Source: Acinetobacter sp. XS-4 (GTDB lineage Bacteria; Pseudomonadota; Gammaproteobacteria; Pseudomonadales; Moraxellaceae). Taken from it: 64,000 bases of DNA. The stretch lies in contig NZ_CP094657.1 of NCBI RefSeq assembly GCF_023920705.1, positions 1,116,001 to 1,180,000 of the forward strand, in the 5' to 3' direction. Positions 18,044-25,514 of this stretch are shown in pieces (within the stretch, counting starts at the first letter, position 1; the number at the start of each line of letters is the position of its first letter). The translations under genes and the position numbers were made by a program. The notes under the pieces were generated by a model. It did not search any database. It was not told the DNA's origin and saw nothing but the letters and a program-made list of their open reading frames with translations.

Positions 18044-20140
18044 ATGGACACAATGAAAGCGAAATCTACGCTTCCCTCCAAGCTGGTCTGGAGCCTAGTG
18101 GCAATTATAGGTGCAATTTCTTTTGGGATGCTGGCACTCAGTCGTGGTGAACATGTCAATGCAGTTTGGCTTGTACTTGCTGCAGCATGTGTATATAGCA
18201 TTGCATATCGATTTTATAGTCTATTTATTGCAACTAAAGTATTTGAATTAAACCCAAGACGTTTAACCCCAGCCCACCGTTTAGCCGATGGTCTGGATTA
18301 TGTTCCCACCAATAAATATGTACTTTTTGGTCACCACTTTGCGGCAATTGCCGGAGCAGGGCCATTAGTCGGGCCAATTTTGGCTGCACAAATGGGTTTT
18401 TTACCAGGCACAATCTGGCTACTGGTCGGTGTAGTTGTCGCAGGTGCAGTACAAGACTTCTTAGTTTTATTTATTTCAACGCGTCGAGACGGTCGTTCGC
18501 TAGGTGAAATGGCAAAACAGGAACTGGGCTCTTTTGCTGGTATTGTTGTAATGCTTGGTGCGCTTGGGGTAATGATTATTATCCTTGCGGTATTGGCATT
18601 AGTTGTAGTTAAAGCACTCGCCCATAGTCCATGGGGTGTGTTTACGATTGCAGCAACTATTCCAATTGCATTATTTATGGGCGTTTACATGCGGTTTATT
18701 CGCCCGGGACGTATTGCTGAAGTTTCGATTATTGGCTTCGTTTTAATGATGCTTGCCATTGTTTACGGTGGACATGTTGCAGCAGATCCTTACTGGGGTG
18801 AATTTTTCACCTTAACAGGAACACAGCTAACATGGTGCTTAATCATTTATGGATTTATCGCCTCAGTCTTACCTGTCTGGTTATTGTTAGCGCCACGTGA
18901 TTATCTATCAACATTCCTTAAAATTGGTGTCATTCTCGGTTTAGCAGTCGGTATTATCATTGCATTACCTGAACTGAAAATGCCAGCAGTGACTCATTTT
19001 ATTGATGGTACTGGCCCTGTTTTCTCGGGTAGCTTATTCCCATTCCTATTTATTACCATTGCCTGTGGTGCGATTTCTGGTTTCCATGCGCTTGTATCAA
19101 GTGGTACAACACCGAAACTCGTCGATAACGAAGCTGATATTCGTGTGATTGGTTATGGTGGTATGCTCATGGAATCATTCGTCGGTATTATGGCGATGAT
19201 CTGTGCAACTGTCTTAGATCCGGGCGTGTACTTTGCAATTAATGCACCTGCGGCTGTACTGGGTACAACTGTAGAAACTGCAGCAGAAGCTGTGCGTAAT
19301 TTAGGCTTTGTTGTTACTCCTGAAATGTTAACTGTGTTGGCACAGGAAGTCGGAGAATCTTCGATTTTATCGCGTACAGGTGGTGCACCTACCTTTGCGA
19401 TTGGTATGGCACATATCATTTCGGAAATTTTCAATAGCCGTTCAATGATGGCGTTCTGGTATCACTTTGCCATTTTATTTGAAGCGTTATTCATTTTAAC
19501 TGCTGTAGATGCGGGTACACGTGCTTGTCGTTTCATGGTGCAAGACACGGTTGGTATTGTTATTCCTGCGGTTAAAGCATCAGGTTCATTCTTTGGTAAC
19601 TTGGTTGGTACGGCTGTTGCAGTCGGTGGATGGGGCTTCTTCGTCTATCAAGGTGTGATTGATCCACTCGGTGGTGTCAATTCACTCTGGCCTTTATTTG
19701 GTGTTGGTAACCAGATGTTGGCTTCAATGGCACTCATTTTGGGTACAGTCATTCTGTTTAAAATGAAAAAGGAAAAATATGTATGGGTGACAATCATTCC
19801 AACGATTTTCTTATTCGTGACCTGTATGACGGCGGGCTGGCAAAAGATTTTCCACGAAAATCCAAAGATTGGTTTCTTGGCGCAAGCACATAAGTTTTCT
19901 GACGCGATTGCTCGTGGTGAAATATTAAAACCAGCTAAAAGTATTGCTGAAATGCAAAATATTGTGATGTCGAATCAGATTAATGCTGCGCTTTGTGGCT
20001 TCTTTATGATTGTTTCGATTGTCATGATTATTGCTTCAATTGGTATTGTGCGCCGTGCTTTAGCAAGCCCTAAACCAACAGTAAATGAAGCGCCTGCTGT
20101 ATATGCCGATCCGGAAGTGGTCACCCCACGAGGAGAGTAA
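18044..20140 (+). CDS. cstA: CstA family transporter (carbon starvation protein)
   Basis: A 698-residue inner-membrane transporter with about 16 to 18 hydrophobic segments, in the CstA/BtsT family that takes up peptides or pyruvate. Family blocks are visible: GHHFAAIAGAGPLVGPILAAQ, VQDFLVLFISTRRDGRSLGE and GFHALVSSGTTPKLV. The GAGAGG ribosome site fits the first ATG; a second ATG three codons in is possible. A YbdD-type gene overlaps its stop codon, the usual arrangement. Confidence 0.96.
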   Translation: MDTMKAKSTLPSKLVWSLVAIIGAISFGMLALSRGEHVNAVWLVLAAACVYSIAYRFYSLFIATKVFELNPRRLTPAHRLADGLDYVPTNKYVLFGHHFAAIAGAGPLVGPILAAQMGFLPGTIWLLVGVVVAGAVQDFLVLFISTRRDGRSLGEMAKQELGSFAGIVVMLGALGVMIIILAVLALVVVKALAHSPWGVFTIAATIPIALFMGVYMRFIRPGRIAEVSIIGFVLMMLAIVYGGHVAADPYWGEFFTLTGTQLTWCLIIYGFIASVLPVWLLLAPRDYLSTFLKIGVILGLAVGIIIALPELKMPAVTHFIDGTGPVFSGSLFPFLFITIACGAISGFHALVSSGTTPKLVDNEADIRVIGYGGMLMESFVGIMAMICATVLDPGVYFAINAPAAVLGTTVETAAEAVRNLGFVVTPEMLTVLAQEVGESSILSRTGGAPTFAIGMAHIISEIFNSRSMMAFWYHFAILFEALFILTAVDAGTRACRFMVQDTVGIVIPAVKASGSFFGNLVGTAVAVGGWGFFVYQGVIDPLGGVNSLWPLFGVGNQMLASMALILGTVILFKMKKEKYVWVTIIPTIFLFVTCMTAGWQKIFHENPKIGFLAQAHKFSDAIARGEILKPAKSIAEMQNIVMSNQINAALCGFFMIVSIVMIIASIGIVRRALASPKPTVNEAPAVYADPEVVTPRGE

Positions 20141-20445
20141 TGATGAATTTTAAATTTGCAAAAAATGGAACTGTCATTATTGCGAAAATCATCAAAATGA
20201 CGGTGCTCTCGCAAAAAGAGCTGTTGCTTTCTCCAAAGAACTGGTCGCGTATTGCAACCTTGTGGCAGCGTTTACAGCAAAGCTTTCGACTGATGGTTGG
20301 TGTTCCAGACTATCAGACTTATGTAGAGCACATGAAAGCTCATCATCCTGATTTAACACCCATGGATGCAAAGACTTTCTATCGTCATTGTGTCGATGCG
20401 CGTTATCCATCGGCAGGCGGTACTTTAAAGAAATGTCCTTGTTAA
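20140..20445 (+). CDS. YbdD/YjiX-family small protein (CstA-associated)
   Basis: A 101-residue product whose last 65 residues match the YbdD/YjiX family: LWQRLQQSFRLMVGVPDYQT, then HPDLTPMDAKTFYRHCVDARY and a C-terminal Cys pair (KKCPC). Relatives are required for, or accompany, CstA-type transport. The N-terminal 35 residues are extra compared with enteric YbdD (about 65 aa). Its ATG overlaps the TAA of cstA by one base, so the two are translationally coupled. Confidence 0.9.
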   Translation: MMNFKFAKNGTVIIAKIIKMTVLSQKELLLSPKNWSRIATLWQRLQQSFRLMVGVPDYQTYVEHMKAHHPDLTPMDAKTFYRHCVDARYPSAGGTLKKCPC

Positions 20446-20471
20446 GTTGAACTTGAAATTCAGCTAAACAA

Positions 20472-20507
20472 AACGGTATGTGGTTAAACCATGTACCGTT
20501 TTTCTTT
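20472..20507 (+). terminator. Terminator of cstA-ybdD
   Basis: ACGGTA / TACCGT outer stem with an inner TGGTT / AACCA stem, followed by TTTTTC. Confidence 0.8.
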
Positions 20508-20572
20508 TGTTGGGAAATGAAAAAAGGTTGCTTAAAGTCTGCTCATTTGTATTTTTTTCAATTGAAAATAAC

Positions 20573-20601
20573 TTGTTTTGCTTTTGAAAAATGAATATGA
20601 T
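20573..20601 (+). promoter_or_regulatory. tRNA-Val promoter
   Basis: TTGTTT and TATGAT boxes 17 bp apart end 12 bp before the mature tRNA. The next 6 bases, GCTTTC, may be a GC-rich stable-RNA discriminator. Confidence 0.65.
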
Positions 20602-20613
20602 GCTTTCCATTCT

Positions 20614-20690
20614 AGGTGTATAGCTCAGTTGGTTAGAGCGCTACGTTGACATCGTAGAGGTCTCCAGTTCGAGTCTGGATATACCTACCA
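20614..20690 (+). tRNA. tRNA-Val (GAC anticodon)
   Basis: A full cloverleaf is visible: acceptor AGGTGTA / TATACCT, D arm GCTCAGTTGGTTAGAGC, anticodon stem CTACG / CGTAG with loop TTGACAT (anticodon GAC), T arm with GTTCGAG, and an encoded CCA end. Its 3' part is duplicated in degenerate form at two places further right, so it appears to have been an integration target. Confidence 0.97.
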
Positions 20691-20702
20691 AGATATATCA
20701 AG

Positions 20703-20741
20703 GACTTATAAGCAATTCAGTAGCTTATAAGTCTTTTTTTT
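20703..20741 (+). terminator. Terminator of tRNA-Val
   Basis: A perfect 11-bp stem, GACTTATAAGC / GCTTATAAGTC, with a 9-base loop and an eight-T tail. Confidence 0.95.
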
Positions 20742-20927
20742 GTCTTTAATAAAAATAAAAAATGGGGATTTTATGGAGTAAAAGGTCAAAAAAGCCAATT
20801 TTACTCATAAAAATACGTCAATTTTGCGTCAAATATAATTAATATCAGTAAGTTTTAAATTAATATTCGAGTAAAATAAAATAACAAAAAATTAATTTAT
20901 TTAAACTTTATTTTAAATTGGGAATAT

Positions 20928-21896
20928 ATGAAAAAAACAAGGCAAATAGCATCTGTAAAAAGTGAATTGATTAAGAAATCTCGAGAATCTGCTTTAGCTG
21001 GTGTGCAAATATTTAATAATCCAAGCATGTGCTTTAAGTCAGAAGCATATATTGTTCTAATGATTATTGCATGGACGTATCTTTTTCATGCTTACTTTCG
21101 CTCAAAAAAAATAGAATATAAATATTTTGATATGAAAGGTACTCGAAAAAGATATCATAAAACTACGAAAGGGGCTTTCAAGTATTGGGAGTTAGAGCGT
21201 TGTTTAAATAGCGCTGAGAATCCAATCGATAAAGATACTGCAAATAATTTAAGATTCTTAATAGGCTTAAGGCATGAAATTGAACATCAAATGACGAATA
21301 GGATTGATGATTTATTAAGTGCCAGATTTCAGGCTTGTTGTTTAAACTATAATGAATATTTGAAGAAATTCTTTGGTGATGAGTTAGGTATAGAAAATCA
21401 TCTTTCTTTTAGTTTACAGTTTTCCTCAATAGACCAAGAACAGAAAGAAATGTTGATTGATCAAGAAGGGCTTCCAAAACATATATCTTCTTACATTCTT
21501 GATTTTGACCAAGCGCTTAGTGAGGATGATTACGCTAATCCTAGATATGCATATCGAATCTTATTTATACCAAAGACAGCCAATAGAAAAGGTCAGGCAG
21601 ATAAAGTGATTGAATTTGTGAAATCAGATTCACCTTTGGCTGAGGGGTTAAATAAGCATTACGCTGTTATTAAGGAAACTGAAAAAACGAAATATTTGCC
21701 TGGACAGGTTGTAACTAAAATGAAAGCAGAAGGTTACTCGGCTTTTAATTTTCATCAGCATACGCAACTTGTTCGAAAGTTTGATGCCCAAAATCCGGCA
21801 AATGGTTTCGGCGCATTAGTGGCGGGGAAGCAATGGCACTATTACGATAAATGGATAGATGTAGTTCGGGATGAGTTAGGCAAAAGTGTATATTAA
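20928..21896 (+). CDS. DUF3644-like protein with HEPN-type R-x4-H motif, candidate defence gene
   Basis: A 322-residue cytoplasmic protein. The N-terminal half resembles DUF3644 (SRESALAGVQIFNNPSMCFK, then IAWTYLFHAYF). Residues 115-120, RHEIEH, form the R-x4-H motif of HEPN ribonucleases. The second half (about 150-322) is uncharacterised and ends with HYYDKWIDVVRDELGKSVY. It is the only gene between tRNA-Val and a degenerate copy of the tRNA 3' end, in very AT-rich DNA. HEPN proteins are common in phage defence and toxin systems; a defence role here is inference. No partner antitoxin is adjacent. Confidence 0.75.
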   Translation: MKKTRQIASVKSELIKKSRESALAGVQIFNNPSMCFKSEAYIVLMIIAWTYLFHAYFRSKKIEYKYFDMKGTRKRYHKTTKGAFKYWELERCLNSAENPIDKDTANNLRFLIGLRHEIEHQMTNRIDDLLSARFQACCLNYNEYLKKFFGDELGIENHLSFSLQFSSIDQEQKEMLIDQEGLPKHISSYILDFDQALSEDDYANPRYAYRILFIPKTANRKGQADKVIEFVKSDSPLAEGLNKHYAVIKETEKTKYLPGQVVTKMKAEGYSAFNFHQHTQLVRKFDAQNPANGFGALVAGKQWHYYDKWIDVVRDELGKSVY

Positions 21897-21961
21897 TTGT
21901 GCGTCAAAAATACGTTATTAATATATTAACTATATGAAATTAAATTAATTATTCTACCCTT

Positions 21962-22010
21962 GATATCGTAGAGGTTTCGAGTTCGTGTCTCAATCAGTCT
22001 ACCAAGAGAT
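21962..22010 (+). repeat. Degenerate copy of tRNA-Val 3' half (att-like remnant)
   Basis: By eye 38 of 49 positions match tRNA-Val bases 20648-20696, running from the anticodon stem through CTACCAAGA. The 5' half is missing and the T and acceptor stems no longer pair, so it is not a tRNA gene. It looks like an old attachment-site duplication. Confidence 0.75.
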
Positions 22011-22110
22011 TAAAGACATATAAAGTCGCCATAGCTTTACATGACTTAAAAAGCCCTAAACTGTAATGGTTTAGGGCTTTTTATTGGTTTATATAAAGTT
22101 ATATAAAGAC
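22011..22110 (+). repeat. R repeat, copy 1 (two hairpins)
   Basis: First of three related repeats. It has a weak hairpin (CATATAAAG / CTTTACATG) and then a terminator-like hairpin, AAGCCCTAAAC / GTTTAGGGCTT with a T-run, followed by TTATTGGTTTATATAA. The minus-strand gene at 22151 reads toward it. Confidence 0.75.
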
Positions 22111-22150
22111 ATATTGTATTTTAAGTTTTGATCAATTGATTGATCTAATA

Positions 22151-22897
22151 TTAAATATCATTCCAGTGAACTGATTTAGAAGTTGGATGATCTTTTAATA
22201 AATCTTCCTCTTTTCTTATGGTTGAATTTGGAAGGAAGGATAAGCCATTTTTCAAAGCTAATTTCTCGAGTTCTACGATTATAGTTATATAATCTTTACT
22301 ATTGCGAATTTGTGTAAACCTACTCATATACATTTTTTCAGTTTGATCATCGAGATTTACTGAATTTACTTTTATAAGGTAATCAAAATATGTAATAGAT
22401 TCATAAACATATTTTGAGGTTAATGTTGAGTATAAAGATAAAGTAATCAAAATTATTAATGAAACAGGGAAAAGGATTTTAGTAAATAAAAATAGTTTTT
22501 TGATAATTTTATCTGTTTTTTTAACTTCATTAATTAGATCTTCATGACTAACTTCTAAAATGCTATCTTCTCTTACCGCTTCTATTTGATATATATCAGC
22601 TTTTATTTTATTAAATTTTTCTTTGTTATAAAGCATTGCAAAGAAAATTGAGAAAAGTATCAAAAACACTAAAATTACATACGAAAATGATAATAGAAAG
22701 TAGGTAGATTGCTGTAAAGCAGTTAAGTCATGAGAAGAAATTTGTATAAAGACCTTTTTGCTAAAAGAACTAGATACTCTAATTAAATAGGCTGTAACTG
22801 CTGGTGCTACTGTTCCACTTAAGAATGTCCATAAGCCACTGCTAACTATACCAACAAGAATAGCGATAACTAGGCTTTTATAATTAGAAAGCTTCAT
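22151..22897 (-). CDS. Hypothetical membrane protein, cargo of repeat unit 1
   Basis: A 248-residue protein with three strong hydrophobic segments (about 8-25, 67-90 and 134-156) and soluble stretches between 90-130 and after 160. The soluble parts are rich in Lys, Glu and Asp, with possible coiled coil (KEKFNKIKADIYQIEA). The DNA is much more AT-rich than core genes. It sits between R copy 1 and the structured C region before tetR, the same position the arsenic operon has in unit 2. I do not recognise a family. Confidence 0.7.
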   Translation of the reverse strand: MKLSNYKSLVIAILVGIVSSGLWTFLSGTVAPAVTAYLIRVSSSFSKKVFIQISSHDLTALQQSTYFLLSFSYVILVFLILFSIFFAMLYNKEKFNKIKADIYQIEAVREDSILEVSHEDLINEVKKTDKIIKKLFLFTKILFPVSLIILITLSLYSTLTSKYVYESITYFDYLIKVNSVNLDDQTEKMYMSRFTQIRNSKDYITIIVELEKLALKNGLSFLPNSTIRKEEDLLKDHPTSKSVHWNDI

Positions 22898-23047
22898 AAA
22901 ATGTTCTTCAACAAAAATTTATTATAAAAAATGGAAAGTTTACATAATTATAGCAATAGAGGGAATTAAGTAAGTAAAACTCAACTATCTTATCTTGATA
23001 GTAATCATAACCAAAATCTCTAGCTATAGCTGCCACAAGTCTTCCCC

Positions 23048-23667
23048 CTTTATAAACCCCTCTTAAACAATAACCAACTCATTATTTATCCTTACTTTTT
23101 AATGATCTAATTTAAAACAAATGTCATTTTGTGTGCTTGACTGCAATAAATGTGAAGCTTATCCTTTGCCTGCTGGCCACATTGCCAGCCGGCTTTGACA
23201 GGCTGAATATTATCTCCCGCATCAGAGCTTTTCCTTCTGAGGAATAGCCTTGTGTGGTGTACCACTCGTTCCCTCCCGTAGCGGTAGGACGGGAGAGGGA
23301 CACTCTCGGGTGTGCTAGTTTGAGATAATACTAGTCTGTCAACCTTCTTCCGTTCTGCCACCATAATTCTATAAATGTCTGGCAGAACTCCCAATTAAAA
23401 GGAGTTGGCTTTGCACATTCTTAATTTCTTGGCAGCCTTTGCCAAAAGCTATAACGACACGACTTAAATCATATCTATCAGCTTGATTACTTTTAGGGTT
23501 TTCAGGCTTTAAGTCATTACGGCTCAAAAACTTAATCAACAATAAAACTTGAGATGTGCCAAGCACAGTCTTTATGGGCTTTGCTATGCCTTTTTTTCTC
23601 CCAAAAAAGCAGCGGCATTTTTATCTCATTTATATACAACAAAAATTTAATTTATAACGGTAAAACT
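23048..23667 (+). ncRNA. C element copy 1: long structured region upstream of tetR-1
   Basis: This 620-base stretch has no credible gene and is strongly similar to 43793-44371. Pairings seen: outer TTGACAG (23195-23201) with CTGTCAA (23336-23342); inner TATTATCTC (23208-23216) with GAGATAATA (23322-23330); a GC-rich hairpin CCCTC..GAGGG; ACAC / GTGT; TTCTGCCA (23353) with TGGCAGAA (23380); ACTCC / GGAGT; TTGGCA / TGCCAA; and GCTGGC / GCCAGC near 23172. Copy 2 keeps the two long helices with different bases. Read as RNA on the plus strand it would lead into tetR; a DNA-level role is also possible. Confidence 0.6.
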
Positions 23668-24222
23668 ATGCCACATTCAGATCTCCCATTTCGTGCTTTA
23701 AGCGTGCTTCATACCTCTCGATATCTTTTTAATAAATATGGCTTTCATAAAGTCGGGGTAGACCGAATTATTGAATTGTCAAAAACGTCCAAAGCGACTT
23801 TTTATAATTATTTTCACTCGAAAGAACGTCTTATTAAAATGAGCTTAACTTTTCAAAAAGATGGACTTAAACATGGGGTGATTTCGATTATCAATGTTCA
23901 AAAAGAATTAACGCTAATTGAAAAGCTCCGCAAAATTTACTTTTTACATACCGATTTAGACGGACTCTACCATTTGCCTTTCAAAGCCATTCTTGAGATT
24001 TCAAAAACACATCCAAAGGCGTATCAGGTGGTCGTTGAATATCGAAACTGGTTCATTAATGAAATCTATAATTTGCTTTTAACCACCAATGCCAATGCCG
24101 CAAAACAAGATGCACACATGTTCTTATTTGTGATTGATGGGGCGATGGTTCAACTTTTAGACCCCAACAAACCAGATGAAAGGGAGAGGTTACTTGAGTA
24201 TTTTTTACTGGGGTTTATTTAA
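23668..24222 (+). CDS. TetR/AcrR-family regulator (tetR-1), unit 1
   Basis: A 184-residue TetR protein. The N-terminal helix-turn-helix spans about residues 8-55 (YGFHKVGVDRIIELSKTSKA, then TFYNYFHSKERLI). The C-terminal part is the ligand-binding and dimer region. The start MPHSDLPFRA aligns with that of the paralogue at 44372 (MPNLVLPTRA), and both follow the same AACGGTAAAA leader, so a longer upstream frame is rejected. About half the residues match that paralogue. Ligand and targets are unknown; its own structured leader is a natural candidate. Confidence 0.9.
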   Translation: MPHSDLPFRALSVLHTSRYLFNKYGFHKVGVDRIIELSKTSKATFYNYFHSKERLIKMSLTFQKDGLKHGVISIINVQKELTLIEKLRKIYFLHTDLDGLYHLPFKAILEISKTHPKAYQVVVEYRNWFINEIYNLLLTTNANAAKQDAHMFLFVIDGAMVQLLDPNKPDERERLLEYFLLGFI

Positions 24223-24532
24223 TCCAAATAAAAAGTTTATGGCCTGCATGGGTAGGCTATAAACGCCCTACATTGGTAAGGGATTATTCAAATGAGAAAA
24301 ACTCATGGATGGAATACTTTTACTCACTTTTTATTCAAATATATTTATGAGATTTTATGGGCTTTACAGGGAGGAACGTCAACACCATATAGGTAGGCCC
24401 TATACATTAGGAAAAGTCATGGTTTATTTCATATTGCCATGTTCAAAAACTGATTTTCGTAGTAAATAGCTTGGTAAAAGAACTCGAATTGGAAAAGAGT
24501 TTCTACGGAAATGGGACAAATTAGGAGTGTCC
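24223..24532 (+). promoter_or_regulatory. Intergenic region between tetR-1 and lysR
   Basis: No gene is visible. It contains one copy of the regulon motif at 24292-24305, two related GGTAGGC-type segments (near 24250 and 24392), and the AGGAG ribosome site of the LysR gene at its right end. Confidence 0.5.
24292..24305 (-). promoter_or_regulatory. Regulon motif copy 1 (lysR upstream)
   Basis: TGAGTTTTTCTCAT on the minus strand. It matches the shared motif TGANTTTTNNTCAT and lies 228 bp before the LysR start. Confidence 0.5.
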
Positions 24533-25459
24533 ATGAAGATTAAGCCATTACCCCCAATGAATAGCTTGATTGTGTTTGAGGCAGCCGCACGCCACCTTAG
24601 TTTTACACAAGCAGCAAATGAATTAAATGTTACTCAAGGAGCGATAAGTCGCCAAATTCGACAATTGGAAGAGTATCTAGGTAAAGAATTATTTATTCGA
24701 GCAAATCGCAATATTTCTTTAACACCCATGGGCTTGCAATATTACCAAACGATTTATAGTGCTTTATTAAATGTTGCACAAGCAACGGCTGAAATTAAGA
24801 AATGGCAAGGAGAGCATCAAATAACTGTTGCTACGACCAATGCAATGGCTGCGCTTTGGTTATTGCCTAAAGTGGCTACTTTTCAGCAAAATAACGAAGG
24901 TGTAGATCTAAGAATATTAACGACAGAAAATATCTTGGATTTACAGAAAATGGACTTTGATTTGGCACTTTTTTATTGCCGAACTCCTCCGTTAGGAATG
25001 AAAGTCACCACATTATTCCCAGAAGAAGTATTTCCTGTTTGTAGTCCAAATTATCTTGCTCAATTTAAGGAGGGTACTCCTCCAGAGGAAATATTTGGTA
25101 AAGCATTGCTTTATCTAGATGATTCTCAAAAGGATTGGATTACATGGGCCGAATGGTTTGAAGCAGTCAACTATCCTATGGTGAAACCTAAAAATAGAGT
25201 CAATATTAATAACTATCCAATGTTGCTCCAAGCTGCAATTAATGGTCAGGGAGTGGCATTAGCATGGGGGTCTTTAATTGATGATTATTTGGAAAATGGT
25301 TCTCTTGTTCGCCCAGTCGAAACTGTATTACGTACCGAAGCAAATTTTAGTATGTTGGAACCTTCAGATCGGGGAGTTATTCCATCGAGTGTAAAGCATT
25401 TCCGTAGCTGGTTATTAGAGCAATTACCAGGGCAAGTAGGGCAAAAGGGATTAAATTAA
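24533..25459 (+). CDS. LysR regulator of GcvA type, likely regulator of the catabolic block
   Basis: A 308-residue LysR protein with the GcvA-like N-terminus KIKPLPPMNSLIVFEAAARH and a helix-turn-helix of LSFTQAANELNVTQGAISRQ. The effector domain runs from about residue 90 and includes MDFDLALFYCRTPP and NGQGVALAWGSLIDDYL. The ATG is set by AGGAG 5 bases upstream; a GTG two codons earlier overlaps that site. It faces the BCCT gene across a shared terminator. Five copies of one DNA motif near this gene, the transporter, the Rieske operon and two exporters make it the best candidate regulator of all of them. Confidence 0.92.
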   Translation: MKIKPLPPMNSLIVFEAAARHLSFTQAANELNVTQGAISRQIRQLEEYLGKELFIRANRNISLTPMGLQYYQTIYSALLNVAQATAEIKKWQGEHQITVATTNAMAALWLLPKVATFQQNNEGVDLRILTTENILDLQKMDFDLALFYCRTPPLGMKVTTLFPEEVFPVCSPNYLAQFKEGTPPEEIFGKALLYLDDSQKDWITWAEWFEAVNYPMVKPKNRVNINNYPMLLQAAINGQGVALAWGSLIDDYLENGSLVRPVETVLRTEANFSMLEPSDRGVIPSSVKHFRSWLLEQLPGQVGQKGLN

Positions 25460-25479
25460 CACTGTTAAAATAATAAAAA

Positions 25480-25506
25480 AGGGCTCTATTTAGAGCCCTT
25501 TTTTTG
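25480..25506. terminator. Bidirectional terminator between lysR and BCCT gene
   Basis: GGGCTCTA / TAGAGCCC with a 2-base loop, A-run to the left and T-run to the right. Confidence 0.93.
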
Positions 25507-25514
25507 AATTAAAT

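Noticed and set aside
21962..22010. A second tRNA-Val gene
   Set aside because: Only the 3' half is present and its T and acceptor stems no longer pair; it is better read as an attachment-site remnant.
23107..23566. Two minus-strand open frames inside C copy 1
   Set aside because: They run through the GC-rich hairpins, have no ribosome sites and have no matching frame in C copy 2, so they are chance frames in a structured region.
23554..23667. N-terminal extension of tetR-1 (and the equivalent in tetR-2)
   Set aside because: The extensions differ between the paralogues, while similarity of the proteins begins exactly at MP and both have the same AACGGTAAAA leader.
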